A stretch of DNA of 64,000 nucleotides from Pilasporangium apinafurcum. Lineage: Eukaryota; Oomycota; Peronosporomycetes; Pythiales; Pythiaceae. Made by a program: the position numbers and the translations under genes. The notes below the pieces were generated by a model. It saw only the letters and a list, made by a program, of their open reading frames with translations, ran no database searches and was not told where the DNA came from. Below, piece after piece: positions 54,540 to 64,000 of the stretch (the stretch's first letter is position 1; each line of letters opens with the position of its first letter). The DNA lies in contig BCKE01000003.1 in the NCBI GenBank assembly GCA_001600495.1, positions 487,270-551,269 on the forward strand. The letters run 5' to 3'.

Positions 54540-55826
54540 TTAGTAGGTCTTGCCTTCGTAGAGAGCAATTTGAGTGATCAAGTCTGGGTAGACGAGTGTG
54601 TTGGCGTCGATCGCCCATGTGAAATCCAAGTGACCGAACGCTGGAATGCTCAACTCATGCACAATCGTGCCCGAGGGTAGCGCCGATCGCAACTGCGCGA
54701 TGTCAGTAGCGGTTGCGAATGTATCGGTCTCGCCGATGAAGAAGCCTGTGCGCGGATACTTCATGCTGCTCAATGGGTATGCCGGTGGCGCAAACGCTCC
54801 ATACTTGGATTTGTTTTCACAAATGAGGCTCGAGCACAAGCTGATACCTAGTGCTTCAACGCAGCTGCAACCATAATCATATCGAGCGAATGTGTCATCA
54901 CGGATCCCTTGCGCGTAATGGCCCATGTTCTTCACGGACGTGCCAGCCGGTGTTTGCGATAAATACACTTCGATGCGCGTGTCGTTGAGGTTGTCAGATG
55001 GCCCAGCGATGAGTTCCAGAAAAGTGCCGCAGAGTGATGAAATTGTTGTGCACGTGTACCGGCCGATGTAATCGGTAATGATCGCGATGGAATCAGCTGA
55101 GAGGAACTCGTGGATGCCGAGTGCCGCGACGATCTCATCAACTTTGAGATTGGCGAGTGCGACAAACACCTCGGCTGTTGCATGTCCCGTCCAGGCGACT
55201 GGCGCTAGTGCACCAAAGAACGACACTTTTTGCGCCACAGTCTGGTTCATGGAGAAACCCACAAACGCTTGGGTTGTACCTTCGGAATGACCGACATAGC
55301 TGAGCGTGGGGCGTCCGGTAGTGGCCAAGATATAGTCGATTGTGGCTGGTAAGTCATAGAGCCCCATGTCTTCCCAAGTGAAATCCCAGAACTCGGCGTC
55401 ATCGGTCGTATAGTCCAAATGTGTGCGTGACCAAGTTGTGCCGCGGTTGTTACCAAGCCAGACGTCGTAACCCGCATCAGCCAAGATGAATGCAAGTGAT
55501 TGAGTGCGAAAGTTGTTGACCCACGTGTAGCTGCTGTCTAGCAGTCCATGTTGTAGAAGCACGGCCGGTTTGTTGGCAGCAGCAGCCGTACCAGCTTGCG
55601 ATTCTGCGTAGGATTTTGGTAGACGATACGCGGTCAGTACATAGCGATCCGAGGTGGTGACCTTGTGCTCTTCGATGGCGTAACCTCGCGCTTGGACGAT
55701 TTGCAAAACGTCCAGCCCTGCGTCGGAGTCAACCGTCGCCATCTTCTCTGCACTTACTACTAGAGATAGAAGTGAGACAAAATAGGCCAGGAGTAGCACG
55801 GCTGGTATTGTTCGCGAATCGATCAT
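54540..55826 (-). CDS. Secreted lipase of the lysosomal acid lipase family, copy 1
   Basis: One exon, 428 aa, ATG at 55826. Signal peptide (IPAVLLLAYFVSLLSLVVSA), short acidic propeptide-like stretch, then the ABHD-lipase core: RGYAIEEHKVTTSDRYVLT, QHGLLDSSYTWV (oxyanion region), DVWLGNNRGT, the nucleophile elbow GHSEGT with Ser near 181, Asp near 368 (IGETDTFATA) and His near 399 (FGHLDFTWA). Acts on triacylglycerols or steryl esters outside the cell or in the vacuole. Six or more Cys in the lid region (CTTISSLCG, CSCVEALGISLCSSLIC) suggest disulphides. Confidence 0.92.
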   Translation of the reverse strand: MIDSRTIPAVLLLAYFVSLLSLVVSAEKMATVDSDAGLDVLQIVQARGYAIEEHKVTTSDRYVLTAYRLPKSYAESQAGTAAAANKPAVLLQHGLLDSSYTWVNNFRTQSLAFILADAGYDVWLGNNRGTTWSRTHLDYTTDDAEFWDFTWEDMGLYDLPATIDYILATTGRPTLSYVGHSEGTTQAFVGFSMNQTVAQKVSFFGALAPVAWTGHATAEVFVALANLKVDEIVAALGIHEFLSADSIAIITDYIGRYTCTTISSLCGTFLELIAGPSDNLNDTRIEVYLSQTPAGTSVKNMGHYAQGIRDDTFARYDYGCSCVEALGISLCSSLICENKSKYGAFAPPAYPLSSMKYPRTGFFIGETDTFATATDIAQLRSALPSGTIVHELSIPAFGHLDFTWAIDANTLVYPDLITQIALYEGKTY

Positions 55827-58132
55827 GGTTCAATTGGTTAGTGGATGGATAACTGCTTGGTATCGGCTCTTGCACTGGATTGCAAATTACAAAATGAACA
55901 AGATTTGAAATCATCGAATATCGCGATGAGTGATCTAAATGGGTCTTATGATAGCGTTGCTATCGCTTCACATGTTTTGCAGGAGATGTACAAGCCTATG
56001 AGAAGACTTTGTGAGCAAAATGATCGGTTTGGAGCGCGGTTGGTTCCATGCTTTGATCTTAAAGCTCTTGTGCAGGTGCAGTATTCGTGTCTAGCATCAT
56101 ATGATGAACCCGATCGAGAGATCAGAATGAACAATGTACATAAGCTTATGATGGGTGGTGGAGAACCTTACTAAGGAGGAGCTAGAAGATCAAGGTTGCC
56201 TTTCCACCAAGGATTATGTGAATCAATGTGGGACTTATTTACAGTAAGAGCAACTTCAAGTTTGATACGGTATATCCAAATATTCACGGTATATCGGATA
56301 CCGTTTACACGGTAAATATGTATACAGTACTGTAAATATTTACCGCTTAAGTCTGCTCTTCAAAAGCTTAGCCCTGATATGATCGAAGATCGGCGGAGAC
56401 TAATCAAAAGAGCTGTTTCCACAGCGGCTAAGGTAAACCGGAGTTGACAGTGATGATGATGTCCCCCAGGAAAACTTCATGACTGCATCCACTCATCCAT
56501 TACCATGCCCACTCATCACAGAGAAAAAATTTTTCTATGGAGATATTTTAAAATTGGTGTTATCCCACTGCGCTGTTGATTATCTACTGTTTCGGATAGT
56601 AAACCCATTCATTCCTACAGGTTTTATAGAATGGCATGGCCAGAGGTATAAAGTTTGGAAATGAATGGTGATGCCTAACGATGGGATGGGTCATCACATC
56701 TTCAGGATTGGGAGAAGATTCGTGCTCCAAATCTTCTCAAAAAAACTGTCTTGCGCGTGAGCACAAACACATTTACAGCGCATTTTTCGATGTCTGACGT
56801 TCCTTTCTGTGTTCTACGGTCAGCTTGTACAGTATCCTGAAGTATCCTGAACACCGTACTGTACAGTCGGCATTTTCGAAAGGCGCTTCGGCTTCAAATT
56901 CATAACATTCGAACACTATGTATCGCTCCATTCGACTCAGCTGTCAGCCCCAGAGTGGCACTTAAAAGCAAAAACGTAAAAAACTTGTTAATGATCACCA
57001 TCGAATATCGATTTCTAATGCTTCCTGTCGATGCCAATCAGAGTTGAGCTTCAATTTATTTCCTTCTTCCTCTGGAAATGGGTTGCATCAGGAAAATGGA
57101 GAGTGGACCTTGATGTGTTTGAAGGTAAATAGAAGACTACACAGAAGGATATTGTAATCCCACCATATGGGGCGCAACAATCTAGTGAAAGAAACCAGTC
57201 GAGCCATGATGGATGGTGGCATCCTTTTTCTCTCGGTTGTAATAGTACATTAGGGCTGCACGGAGAATTTCGCGTGGAAGCAGTATGCTAATGTAAGCCG
57301 ATCGTATATTCATAGGCGCATTTAGTGTCTAGTATATCACTTAGTCCACTCTACATGAGTTAACTTAATATGTAGTATTGCTATAGTCGTTTTTTTCTGG
57401 TGCATCTTCCAGCACTAATAGTGAAAGGGTAATTTCGTTGCCGGTGCTTTACATGCATTATGGCTATCTCGTTGCATTCTTCAATTCGTGTTTGCGACGG
57501 ATGAGACGTCATATTTGCTGGTTGAATTTCTGCGAAATTGTAGCCACTGAGATGTCCAGAACCAGTCAGGGAACGATCTTTTCTTCATCTTTAAACATTC
57601 CATCCCAAATGACCAGTCCAACTACATGTTAGACTATTTCTTAGCGACAGGATGGACACCTGCATCCCACCTCGCAACAGTAAACATCCTTTGCCAGATC
57701 AACTATAAGCACTCTATGCCATAACTGTACTCTCTCTTGACCTAGAAATTGCCTGACTCTCATCTAACCAGCCTAAGTTGAATTCAAATCGGGGAGGAGG
57801 ATGCGGCTATTTGGAAATCCAAAACTATCACAAGCTGTAGAACATTACCAGGCTCAGACTGCCGTTGTATCTCATCCTCAACTCATCGCAACATCCATTT
57901 TTTTCTGTCACTAACAGCAGAAAAATGAACAAACGCTTTGGACCCCACAAGCCAGCGATTAAAGAAATGAAGGAGTTAGTGAAGGGTGATTAAGTCAGCT
58001 CCTCCCATCCAGACGCATCCTTCTCATTTTTGTCAGTGTCAGTAGTAGACTGAACAAAATCGATGAGAGCAGTCATTCTGCATTTTGCGTCCAAGTACCA
58101 AAACATCCAGAGCCTTCTTCAATCATCCTAAT
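55827..58132. other. Head-to-head intergenic region between lipases 1 and 2
   Basis: 2.3 kb without a firm gene. A plus-strand frame from an ATG at 55845 (109 codons) overlaps the lipase 1 promoter and has no domain. At 56343-56450 a short patch (LKSALQKLSPDMIEDRRR) resembles the complex III 14-kDa subunit but stands alone. Around 56260-56345 there is a run of ggtatat/ggtaaat words, and at 56828-56870 an imperfect inverted repeat around two gtatcctga copies. Confidence 0.45.
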
Positions 58133-59425
58133 ATGGTCCACACTCGCCATCCAGTGCAATGGCTGTGCCTGCTCTTACTGTGCACATTTATTCTACTTCC
58201 CTTCGACGTGCGTGCTGAGGACGAGGCCGCTGTTGATCCCGATGTGGATCTCGACGTCCTACAAATCGTAGCAAAACGCGGCTACGCTGTCGAAGAACAC
58301 AAGGCCACGACATCCGATCGATATGTGCTCACGATGTACCGTCTACCCAAGTCTTATGCTGAAACTCAAGCTGGCACCGCTGCTGCTGCCAACAAACCCG
58401 CTGTAATCCTGCAACATGGACTGCTAGACAGCAGCTACACGTGGGTCAACAACTTTCGCACTCAGTCGCTTGCATTCATCTTGGCTGATGCGGGATTTGA
58501 TGTTTGGCTTGGCAACAATCGTGGCACAACTTGGTCACGCACACATTTGGATTACACGACCGATGACGCCGAGTTCTGGGACTTCACTTGGGAAGATATG
58601 GGGAAATACGACATCCCAGCCATGGTTAACAAAGTGCTAGATGTCACGAAGCGTCCGACTGTCAGTTATGTTGGTCACTCCGAAGGCACGACCCAGGCTT
58701 TCGTGGGTTTCTCCGCGAACCAGGACGTTGCCAAGAAGGTGTCTTATTTNGGTGCGTTGGCACCAATTGCCTGGACGGGTCATGCTACCGCCGAGGTGTT
58801 TGTGCTGTTGGCGAAACTGAAGGTTGACGAAGCGGTTGCGGCACTCGGAATCACTGAATTCTTGTCGCACGACTCGCTTGAATTGGTAACGAATGTGCTG
58901 GGTCGCGTGGCATGCACGGCGATCGATGAACTGTGTGGTACAGCATTGCAGATCATTGCTGGTCCCTCCAATAATGTTAATACCAGTCGCATCCATGTAT
59001 ACCTGTCTCAAACACCTGCTGGTACATCAGTGAAGAATATGGGTCATTATGCTCAGGGTATTCGCGACAACACGTTCGCATCATATGATTATGGTTGCAG
59101 CTGTGTGCGTTTGTTTGGTATTGGCTTGTGCCCAAGTGTGATTTGCAAGAACAAGGCTGTTTATGGTAGCTTCGATCCACCAGCATTCCCACTCTCAAAC
59201 ATGAAGTACCCACGCACGGGTTTCTACGTCGCCACCGACGATACATTCGGTACAGCCACCGATGTGGCGCAATTACGTTCGGCATTGCCCTCTGGTACTA
59301 TTGTGTATGAGAAAAGCATCACAGATTTCAGTCACTTGGATTTCACGTGGGCGATTAACGCCAACACTAAAGTCTATGGTGATCTTGTCACTCAGCTTAA
59401 GCTCTATGACGGCAAGGGATATTAA
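58133..59425 (+). CDS. Secreted lipase, copy 2
   Basis: One exon, 430 aa from the ATG at 58133 (signal peptide ..WLCLLLLCTFILLPFDVRA). Same layout as copy 1: QHGLLDSSYTWV, GNNRGTTW, GHSEGTTQ, the late Asp (ATDDTFGTA) and FSHLDFTWA His. One undetermined base (n at 58750) falls in a conserved aromatic codon (SY-x-GALAP, Phe in the paralogues). Its 5' part, 58241-58556, is identical to the start of copy 4. Confidence 0.92.
   Translation: MVHTRHPVQWLCLLLLCTFILLPFDVRAEDEAAVDPDVDLDVLQIVAKRGYAVEEHKATTSDRYVLTMYRLPKSYAETQAGTAAAANKPAVILQHGLLDSSYTWVNNFRTQSLAFILADAGFDVWLGNNRGTTWSRTHLDYTTDDAEFWDFTWEDMGKYDIPAMVNKVLDVTKRPTVSYVGHSEGTTQAFVGFSANQDVAKKVSYXGALAPIAWTGHATAEVFVLLAKLKVDEAVAALGITEFLSHDSLELVTNVLGRVACTAIDELCGTALQIIAGPSNNVNTSRIHVYLSQTPAGTSVKNMGHYAQGIRDNTFASYDYGCSCVRLFGIGLCPSVICKNKAVYGSFDPPAFPLSNMKYPRTGFYVATDDTFGTATDVAQLRSALPSGTIVYEKSITDFSHLDFTWAINANTKVYGDLVTQLKLYDGKGY
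58241..58556 (+). repeat. 316-bp block identical to 63685-64000
   Basis: Reading both lipase genes base by base from gatgtggatctcgacgtc, I find no difference over 316 bp up to the end of the window (constant offset 5444). The codons just before the block, encoding the signal peptide and acidic stretch, are clearly different. The sharp border points to gene conversion or recent duplication; an assembly artefact is possible, as an n lies nearby. Confidence 0.88.
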
Positions 59426-59700
59426 ACTGTTACAGTGTCGTGAAGGAAGTAGTATGTGTAGTGCCTTACGCAATTGAGTATCGTGTAGTTTTCCTTAGGC
59501 ATTTTGATATTCTTGGAGATACTCTTTCGTAATATCATATTTGTCCACATTCTTGTCTGTATTGATCATCCTACTGCACAGTAACAGGAGCAAACCTTAA
59601 CATACCAGAATCAGAACTCGAGTCATAACTACATCAGCTCATATTTACAATTAGCACAGAACAGACACAGCTTACGAGAAACATGAAAATACTACAATAT

Positions 59701-60990
59701 TTAATATTCTTGACCTTCGTAGAGAGCAATCTGTTCAATCAAGTCCGTGTAGATATTCTCGTTGGCATTGATCGCCCACGTAAAATCCAAGTGACTGAAC
59801 GCAGCCACACTCTTCTCATGCACAACCGTCCCTGAGGGTAACCCTGACCGAATCTTTGCAATATCTGTGGCTGTAGCAAAAGTATCAGTCTCACCGATGT
59901 AAAAGCCTGTACGCGGATACTTCATATCGCTGATTGGGAATGCAGGTGGTTCAAACGTCCCATAGACAGCCTTATTCTTACAAATCAAGGTGGAGCATAG
60001 TTTGATACCCAGTGCTTTCCAACAACTACAGCCATAGTCATACTGAGCAAAAGTATCGTCGCGAATACCTTGTGCATAATGACCCATGTTCTTCACAGAT
60101 GTTCCTGCAGGTGTTTGGGATATGTACACTTGGATGCGTGTAGTATTGAGGTTGTTGGATGGTCCAGCAATGAGTTCGATTGCTGTGCCGCAAAGTCCAT
60201 CAGCCAACGCGCACACAAATCGTCCGATAATGTCGGTAATAAACGTGAGTGAGTCAGCCGAGAGAAACTCGGAGATACCCAACGCCATCACGACTTCGTC
60301 GATTTTCAACTTGGCCAACAGCACAAACACCTCGGCGGTAGCATGACCCGTCCAGGCTACTGGGGCTAATGCACCAAAGAACGTCACGCGTTGTGCAACT
60401 TCCTGGTTCATGGAGAAGCTCACAAACGCTTGGGTTGTACCTTCGGAATGACCGACATAGCTGAGCGTGGGACGACCAGTGGTATCCAACACGTAATTGA
60501 TCATGGCTGGTAAGTCATAGAGCCCCATGTCTTCCCAAGTGAAGTCCCAGAACTCGGCGTCATCGGTCGTGTAATCCAAATGTGTGCGTGACCAAGTTGT
60601 GCCACGATTGTTGCCAAGCCAAACATCAAATCCCGCATCAACCAAGATGAATGCAAGCGACTGAGTGCGAAAGTTGTTGACCCACGTGTAGCTGCTGTCT
60701 AGCAGTCCATGTTGGAGGAGGACGGCCGGTTTGTTGGCAGCAGCATCCGATCCAGCCTGGGTTTCTTCGTAAGATTTCGGAAGACGGTAGAGTGTAAGCA
60801 CATATTGATCTGATGTCGTGGCCTTGTGCTCTTCAATGGTATAGCCTCGCTTTTCGACGATTTCGATGACATTCAATCCGGCATCCGAGTCAATTTCCAC
60901 CTCTTCTTCTGCTCGCACTTGAATAGAGGGATGGTTGACGAGCAGAAACACACCGAGAAAGAGATATAACAATACTTGGAAACGTGACAT
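59701..60990 (-). CDS. Secreted lipase, copy 3
   Basis: One exon, 429 aa, ATG at 60990. Signal peptide (QVLLYLFLGVFLLVNHPSIQ), then QHGLLDSSYTWV, GNNRGTTW, GHSEGTTQAF, IGETDTFATA and FSHLDFTWA; all three catalytic residues are present. Long DNA stretches agree with copy 1 (for example around 60425-60470 against 55265-55310). Its 3' end faces lipase 2 across 275 bp. Confidence 0.92.
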   Translation of the reverse strand: MSRFQVLLYLFLGVFLLVNHPSIQVRAEEEVEIDSDAGLNVIEIVEKRGYTIEEHKATTSDQYVLTLYRLPKSYEETQAGSDAAANKPAVLLQHGLLDSSYTWVNNFRTQSLAFILVDAGFDVWLGNNRGTTWSRTHLDYTTDDAEFWDFTWEDMGLYDLPAMINYVLDTTGRPTLSYVGHSEGTTQAFVSFSMNQEVAQRVTFFGALAPVAWTGHATAEVFVLLAKLKIDEVVMALGISEFLSADSLTFITDIIGRFVCALADGLCGTAIELIAGPSNNLNTTRIQVYISQTPAGTSVKNMGHYAQGIRDDTFAQYDYGCSCWKALGIKLCSTLICKNKAVYGTFEPPAFPISDMKYPRTGFYIGETDTFATATDIAKIRSGLPSGTVVHEKSVAAFSHLDFTWAINANENIYTDLIEQIALYEGQEY

Positions 60991-63582
60991 GGCAGCTGGG
61001 TAGTGTTGTTATAAGAATTCGGAAACGACGGGCCACTACTTGAGCGCGTGAAACAAAATTGGAGAATGACAAACTCGCAAATGGAGTCATTTCGGTTCTC
61101 ATAGCTTTACTGGATGTCAACAGAATTTCCGATCGGCATTCGGCACATCAATTCCTCTCCTTAAGGATCGGCTGGATAAGGATCTGCTCGGAGTTTGATT
61201 AACGAGGCGGGTGGAAAGGCTAAATTATAGAATAAATAATTTTGATGAAGTCTAATGTCGAGGGTGGTTAATCTCTTCTAGTGCAGACGATAGAAGAGCG
61301 GCTTAAGTGCTTCATACATAATAGATCCCTTCTTTCACTGCATATTCACTCGAACCATACACGTGAACTACTGAGTCACAGAATGTTACTTTGTGCCTAC
61401 AACGCTGTTGTTTTCACATTCATTCTTCCTGATCACTTTACTGCACAAGAGCGCATTCACTTTTGCTCTACGCTCCGTCACGTGATCATGCTCATAAAAA
61501 CAGCTGCGTTAGTAGCCTTGCAGTTTGTAAGTCATGCATGTCAAAGATGGCTGGCCTCTTGCAAAGATCAACATTGAACCTTAACAACTTAGATCGCAGC
61601 TGGTAGTGGGACATCTCCATCCCATTCCACTATAATCAGGTTTACTTTGATTGAAAATACCGTTACGGTCTGTCATATACCAACATATAATATGGAATGA
61701 GCTTGCCTTTCTCCTGTTTACTCACACATACGAGGCGAAGTATTTATCTTTTGCTAGACCCCGGCTCTAGTTGAAAGAAAAGTCGAGCAACCTGCAGTTA
61801 GAGTAGAGAGAGTTGTCACTATTGTGCTTGCGTAGCAATTACGAAAGATTTTGTAGAATGCCAACACTCTATGGTTCTTTCTCATTAAATAAATGTGCGC
61901 AGAAGACAATGGATGCCCACCCAAAGTGATCCCACTCACTGCATCTTGTATCTCCTCACGAAAGGAATATCCTGCAAACTCGCTGTAATCTTCAAAGGAT
62001 TCTCCATCTGCATACTACTGTTGGTTGCGGGACGTTCGATGCCAAAGCCACGCTTCCGCAAACATTGCCATTGGTGATGCGATAGTCTTATTTGATCCAC
62101 AATTCTGACATCATGTGCTTGCACTGTTTCAAGTTTGGTGTTATTAGGGATGGAAATACATCTAGCAGCCTCACCGTCAATATCCCTCACGTGCTCACCT
62201 TACTGCTGAGAACGCGGTCGCTGTATACAACATGATGACCCTTGTTTGCCCATTTCATACGCAGCCACGGTGATGACGAAAGAGAGAGGAATGAGTAAAA
62301 CTGTCCACATCTGGACGCTATGGTTGCAGGTTTTGGTTACATTAGTTTGTGACCATTGATAGGCCACCAGTGGGAAGTAGGTTCTTCATGACACTCTGTG
62401 AATCGACTATAAGGGTAAATTCTGGACCAATTCACTTATCCTCTGGCTATCGTCTCTGCTGTACTTATGTGGCGAGAAGACCGCCACGCAAGTGTGATTT
62501 TCGCTGTCCAAGTGCAAGCAAGATGCCACCCTTGCACCTAGTTGGAAGTATGAATGCTTGGCACGGTCTGTCATCATTGTTGGTTGAGTTTCTGAAGGCA
62601 AGTCATCGCCACTGTCTGTCTAACTGACGAGATAGATACCAAGATCACGTTTCCTTTACCGTTGTTCACCCAATAGATTCGTGACGTAAACCTGTGCGTC
62701 TTTTTCACAGCGTAAACACCCCGAATCAAACTACCGCACTTCAAACACGCAGATATACGGTCGTAGTTGCCAGTCCACGGTGCATTTCCTCTCTCTCTCT
62801 CTGCAATTTATTTGGTACATTGAGCAGCTTATGCTTCTCACCTGGCAAACGGGGGAAGAGTAATAATCGTTTCCAAGATATCGCACCATAGATCAGCGCG
62901 GTTAGTTTTCTACTCGTGCTTATGGATTGCAGATATGAATGCCGGACACGGCTAAGGCGAGAGCAACAAGTATCGGATAGAAATGAATTCACTAGACTTT
63001 GAATTGTCGCGATTCGATGGTTTTCAAATGCTACAATATCGATTCGGGGAGAACATGTCTCTTCGATTTGGCGCCCTACTCTTATCCCCTTGAAGTTGAA
63101 GCTCGTTTGACTCACATCTGATGGCTGTCCCACTCTGTCTAGGCACTTCATTCTCGGCAGCTGTTGGCAACAGTTTGCCATCCACACATATCGATGCGGC
63201 AAAGAACTCAACAGCGTTCGAAAAAAAACGGACAGCGTGCTCGCTAAGATTTTACGCTTCCGATAGAATCGAAAAATTAATGCTGCTACTCCTCACCACT
63301 GATTAACTAATAATGCACGCTTAAATTCAGAGCTGCAGATCCTACTCATGAATCCTTCATCTAGGGGAAAGAAAACGAACAAAAAACATCTCCCTAGTAT
63401 AGTCACCTTGACAGGCGAACAGCAGAACGAATGGATTCACCATCATAGCTATTATCCTTACCCCACAGAGGCAGCATGTAGAAAAAAATTGGTCGCACCA
63501 GAATCATCGCATTCCGCAAATTGCCTCGCATCTGACAGTGCAAAAACAAGCTCAAGTCCACATAACCCGGCCAATCTGCGTC
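60991..63582. other. Head-to-head intergenic region between lipases 3 and 4
   Basis: 2.6 kb with no gene that I can support. The longest frame (minus 63211-62741, 156 codons) shows no domain and mixed composition. A CT-microsatellite-like run occurs at 62788-62803. The region should hold both lipase promoters at its ends; the middle may be eroded repeat DNA. Confidence 0.45.
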
Positions 63583-64000
63583 ATGACCAGCGTCCGTGTG
63601 CTATTCCTCTTGCTCAGTGCGTTTTTCCTTCTTCACTCACCTGCCATTGCGGTGGAAGCTGAAGAAGAAATCGCTATCGACTCTGATGTGGATCTCGACG
63701 TCCTACAAATCGTAGCAAAACGCGGCTACGCTGTCGAAGAACACAAGGCCACGACATCCGATCGATATGTGCTCACGATGTACCGTCTACCCAAGTCTTA
63801 TGCTGAAACTCAAGCTGGCACCGCTGCTGCTGCCAACAAACCCGCTGTAATCCTGCAACATGGACTGCTAGACAGCAGCTACACGTGGGTCAACAACTTT
63901 CGCACTCAGTCGCTTGCATTCATCTTGGCTGATGCGGGATTTGATGTTTGGCTTGGCAACAATCGTGGCACAACTTGGTCACGCACACATTTGGATTACA
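63583..64000 (+). CDS. Secreted lipase, copy 4 (cut by window end)
   Basis: Starts at an ATG (signal peptide VRVLFLLLSAFFLLHSPAIA) and runs open to the last base, 139 codons. The visible part reaches the GNNRGTTWSRTHLDY segment; the nucleophile elbow lies beyond the window. From 63685 onward it is identical to copy 2. It continues the alternating minus/plus/minus/plus order of the cluster. Confidence 0.9.
   Translation, partial: MTSVRVLFLLLSAFFLLHSPAIAVEAEEEIAIDSDVDLDVLQIVAKRGYAVEEHKATTSDRYVLTMYRLPKSYAETQAGTAAAANKPAVILQHGLLDSSYTWVNNFRTQSLAFILADAGFDVWLGNNRGTTWSRTHLDY

Noticed and set aside
55845-56174. 109-codon plus-strand frame starting at an ATG
   Set aside because: It begins 19 bp from the lipase 1 start on the other strand, shows no domain and no conserved motif; likely chance, though a lineage-specific gene cannot be excluded.
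56343-56450. Patch resembling the complex III 14-kDa subunit (LKSALQKLSPDMIEDRRR)
   Set aside because: Only about 30 residues, no upstream or downstream exon found, and no start. At most a gene fragment.
58750-58750. Undetermined base in lipase 2 as a possible frameshift
   Set aside because: The frame continues intact on both sides and the codon aligns with Phe in the paralogues; it is just an ambiguous call.
62741-63211. 156-codon minus-strand frame between lipases 3 and 4
   Set aside because: No domain, odd composition and no conserved motif; neighbouring frames look equally coding-like, suggesting eroded repeat DNA.
1-64000. CRISPR arrays, rRNA or tRNA genes
   Set aside because: No regularly spaced direct repeats, and no tRNA cloverleaf or rRNA core was noticed by eye; a tRNAscan-SE run would be needed to exclude a tRNA fully.

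Overview
The window is a gene-dense piece of a eukaryotic nuclear genome. Spliced genes carry short introns (mostly 60-120 nt) with GT..AG ends. Neighbouring genes often share 40-300 bp promoters or converge on short 3' gaps. The gene set includes frataxin, mitochondrial complex I, Snf5, dynactin p150, Sec24-like and Bud32 genes, plus tandem GH72 glucanosyltransferases, secreted lipases and a pogo-type transposase-derived gene. My reading is an oomycete. The moderate GC content and compactness would suit a white rust such as Albugo, but that is inference, not something the sequence proves. Coordinates of spliced genes below are whole spans; exon joins were worked out by eye from splice sites, reading phase and protein family conservation.

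Layout. 1-7255: 3' end of an unknown gene, a domesticated DDE transposase-like protein with four extra HTH repeats, and a topoisomerase II with a mitochondrial-type leader. 7792-20620: housekeeping block (UEV ubiquitin E2 variant, a lamin-tail-domain membrane protein, a protein methyltransferase, NMN/NaMN adenylyltransferase, D-aminoacyl-tRNA deacylase, long-chain acyl-CoA synthetase, NDUFB2, an Afg2-type AAA ATPase, a membrane cyclophilin). 21024-27305: a small unknown gene, an Snf5/SMARCB1 protein ending in an HMG box, frataxin, and a multi-pass membrane protein. 27306-29114: gene-poor stretch holding a TnpB/Fanzor-like C-terminal remnant between two related hairpins, one of them a perfect 62-bp palindrome. 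29115-39540: SANT-like coiled-coil protein, dynactin p150, COPI-associated protein, CMC4, a TTA-flanked inverted-repeat element, and a DegT-like PLP protein.

39745-46029: three tandem minus-strand GH72 genes, one with two introns and two without, with degenerate TnpB-like repeats between and beside them (41588-41775, 47895-48215). 48564-53883: acidic protein, Bud32 kinase, Sec24-like COPII protein (one GC-AG intron). 54540-64000: four secreted lipase paralogues in alternating orientation. The fourth is cut by the window end and is identical to the second over 316 bp.

The secreted or surface enzymes (GH72 for beta-1,3-glucan wall remodelling, lipases for lipid hydrolysis) form the accessory half; the left half is ordinary housekeeping. 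The strongest leads for novelty are the transposase-derived DNA-binding protein with a lost third catalytic acid, the TnpB/Fanzor-like relics with palindromic ends, and the lamin-tail fusion to a phosphatidylinositol-synthase-like membrane region.
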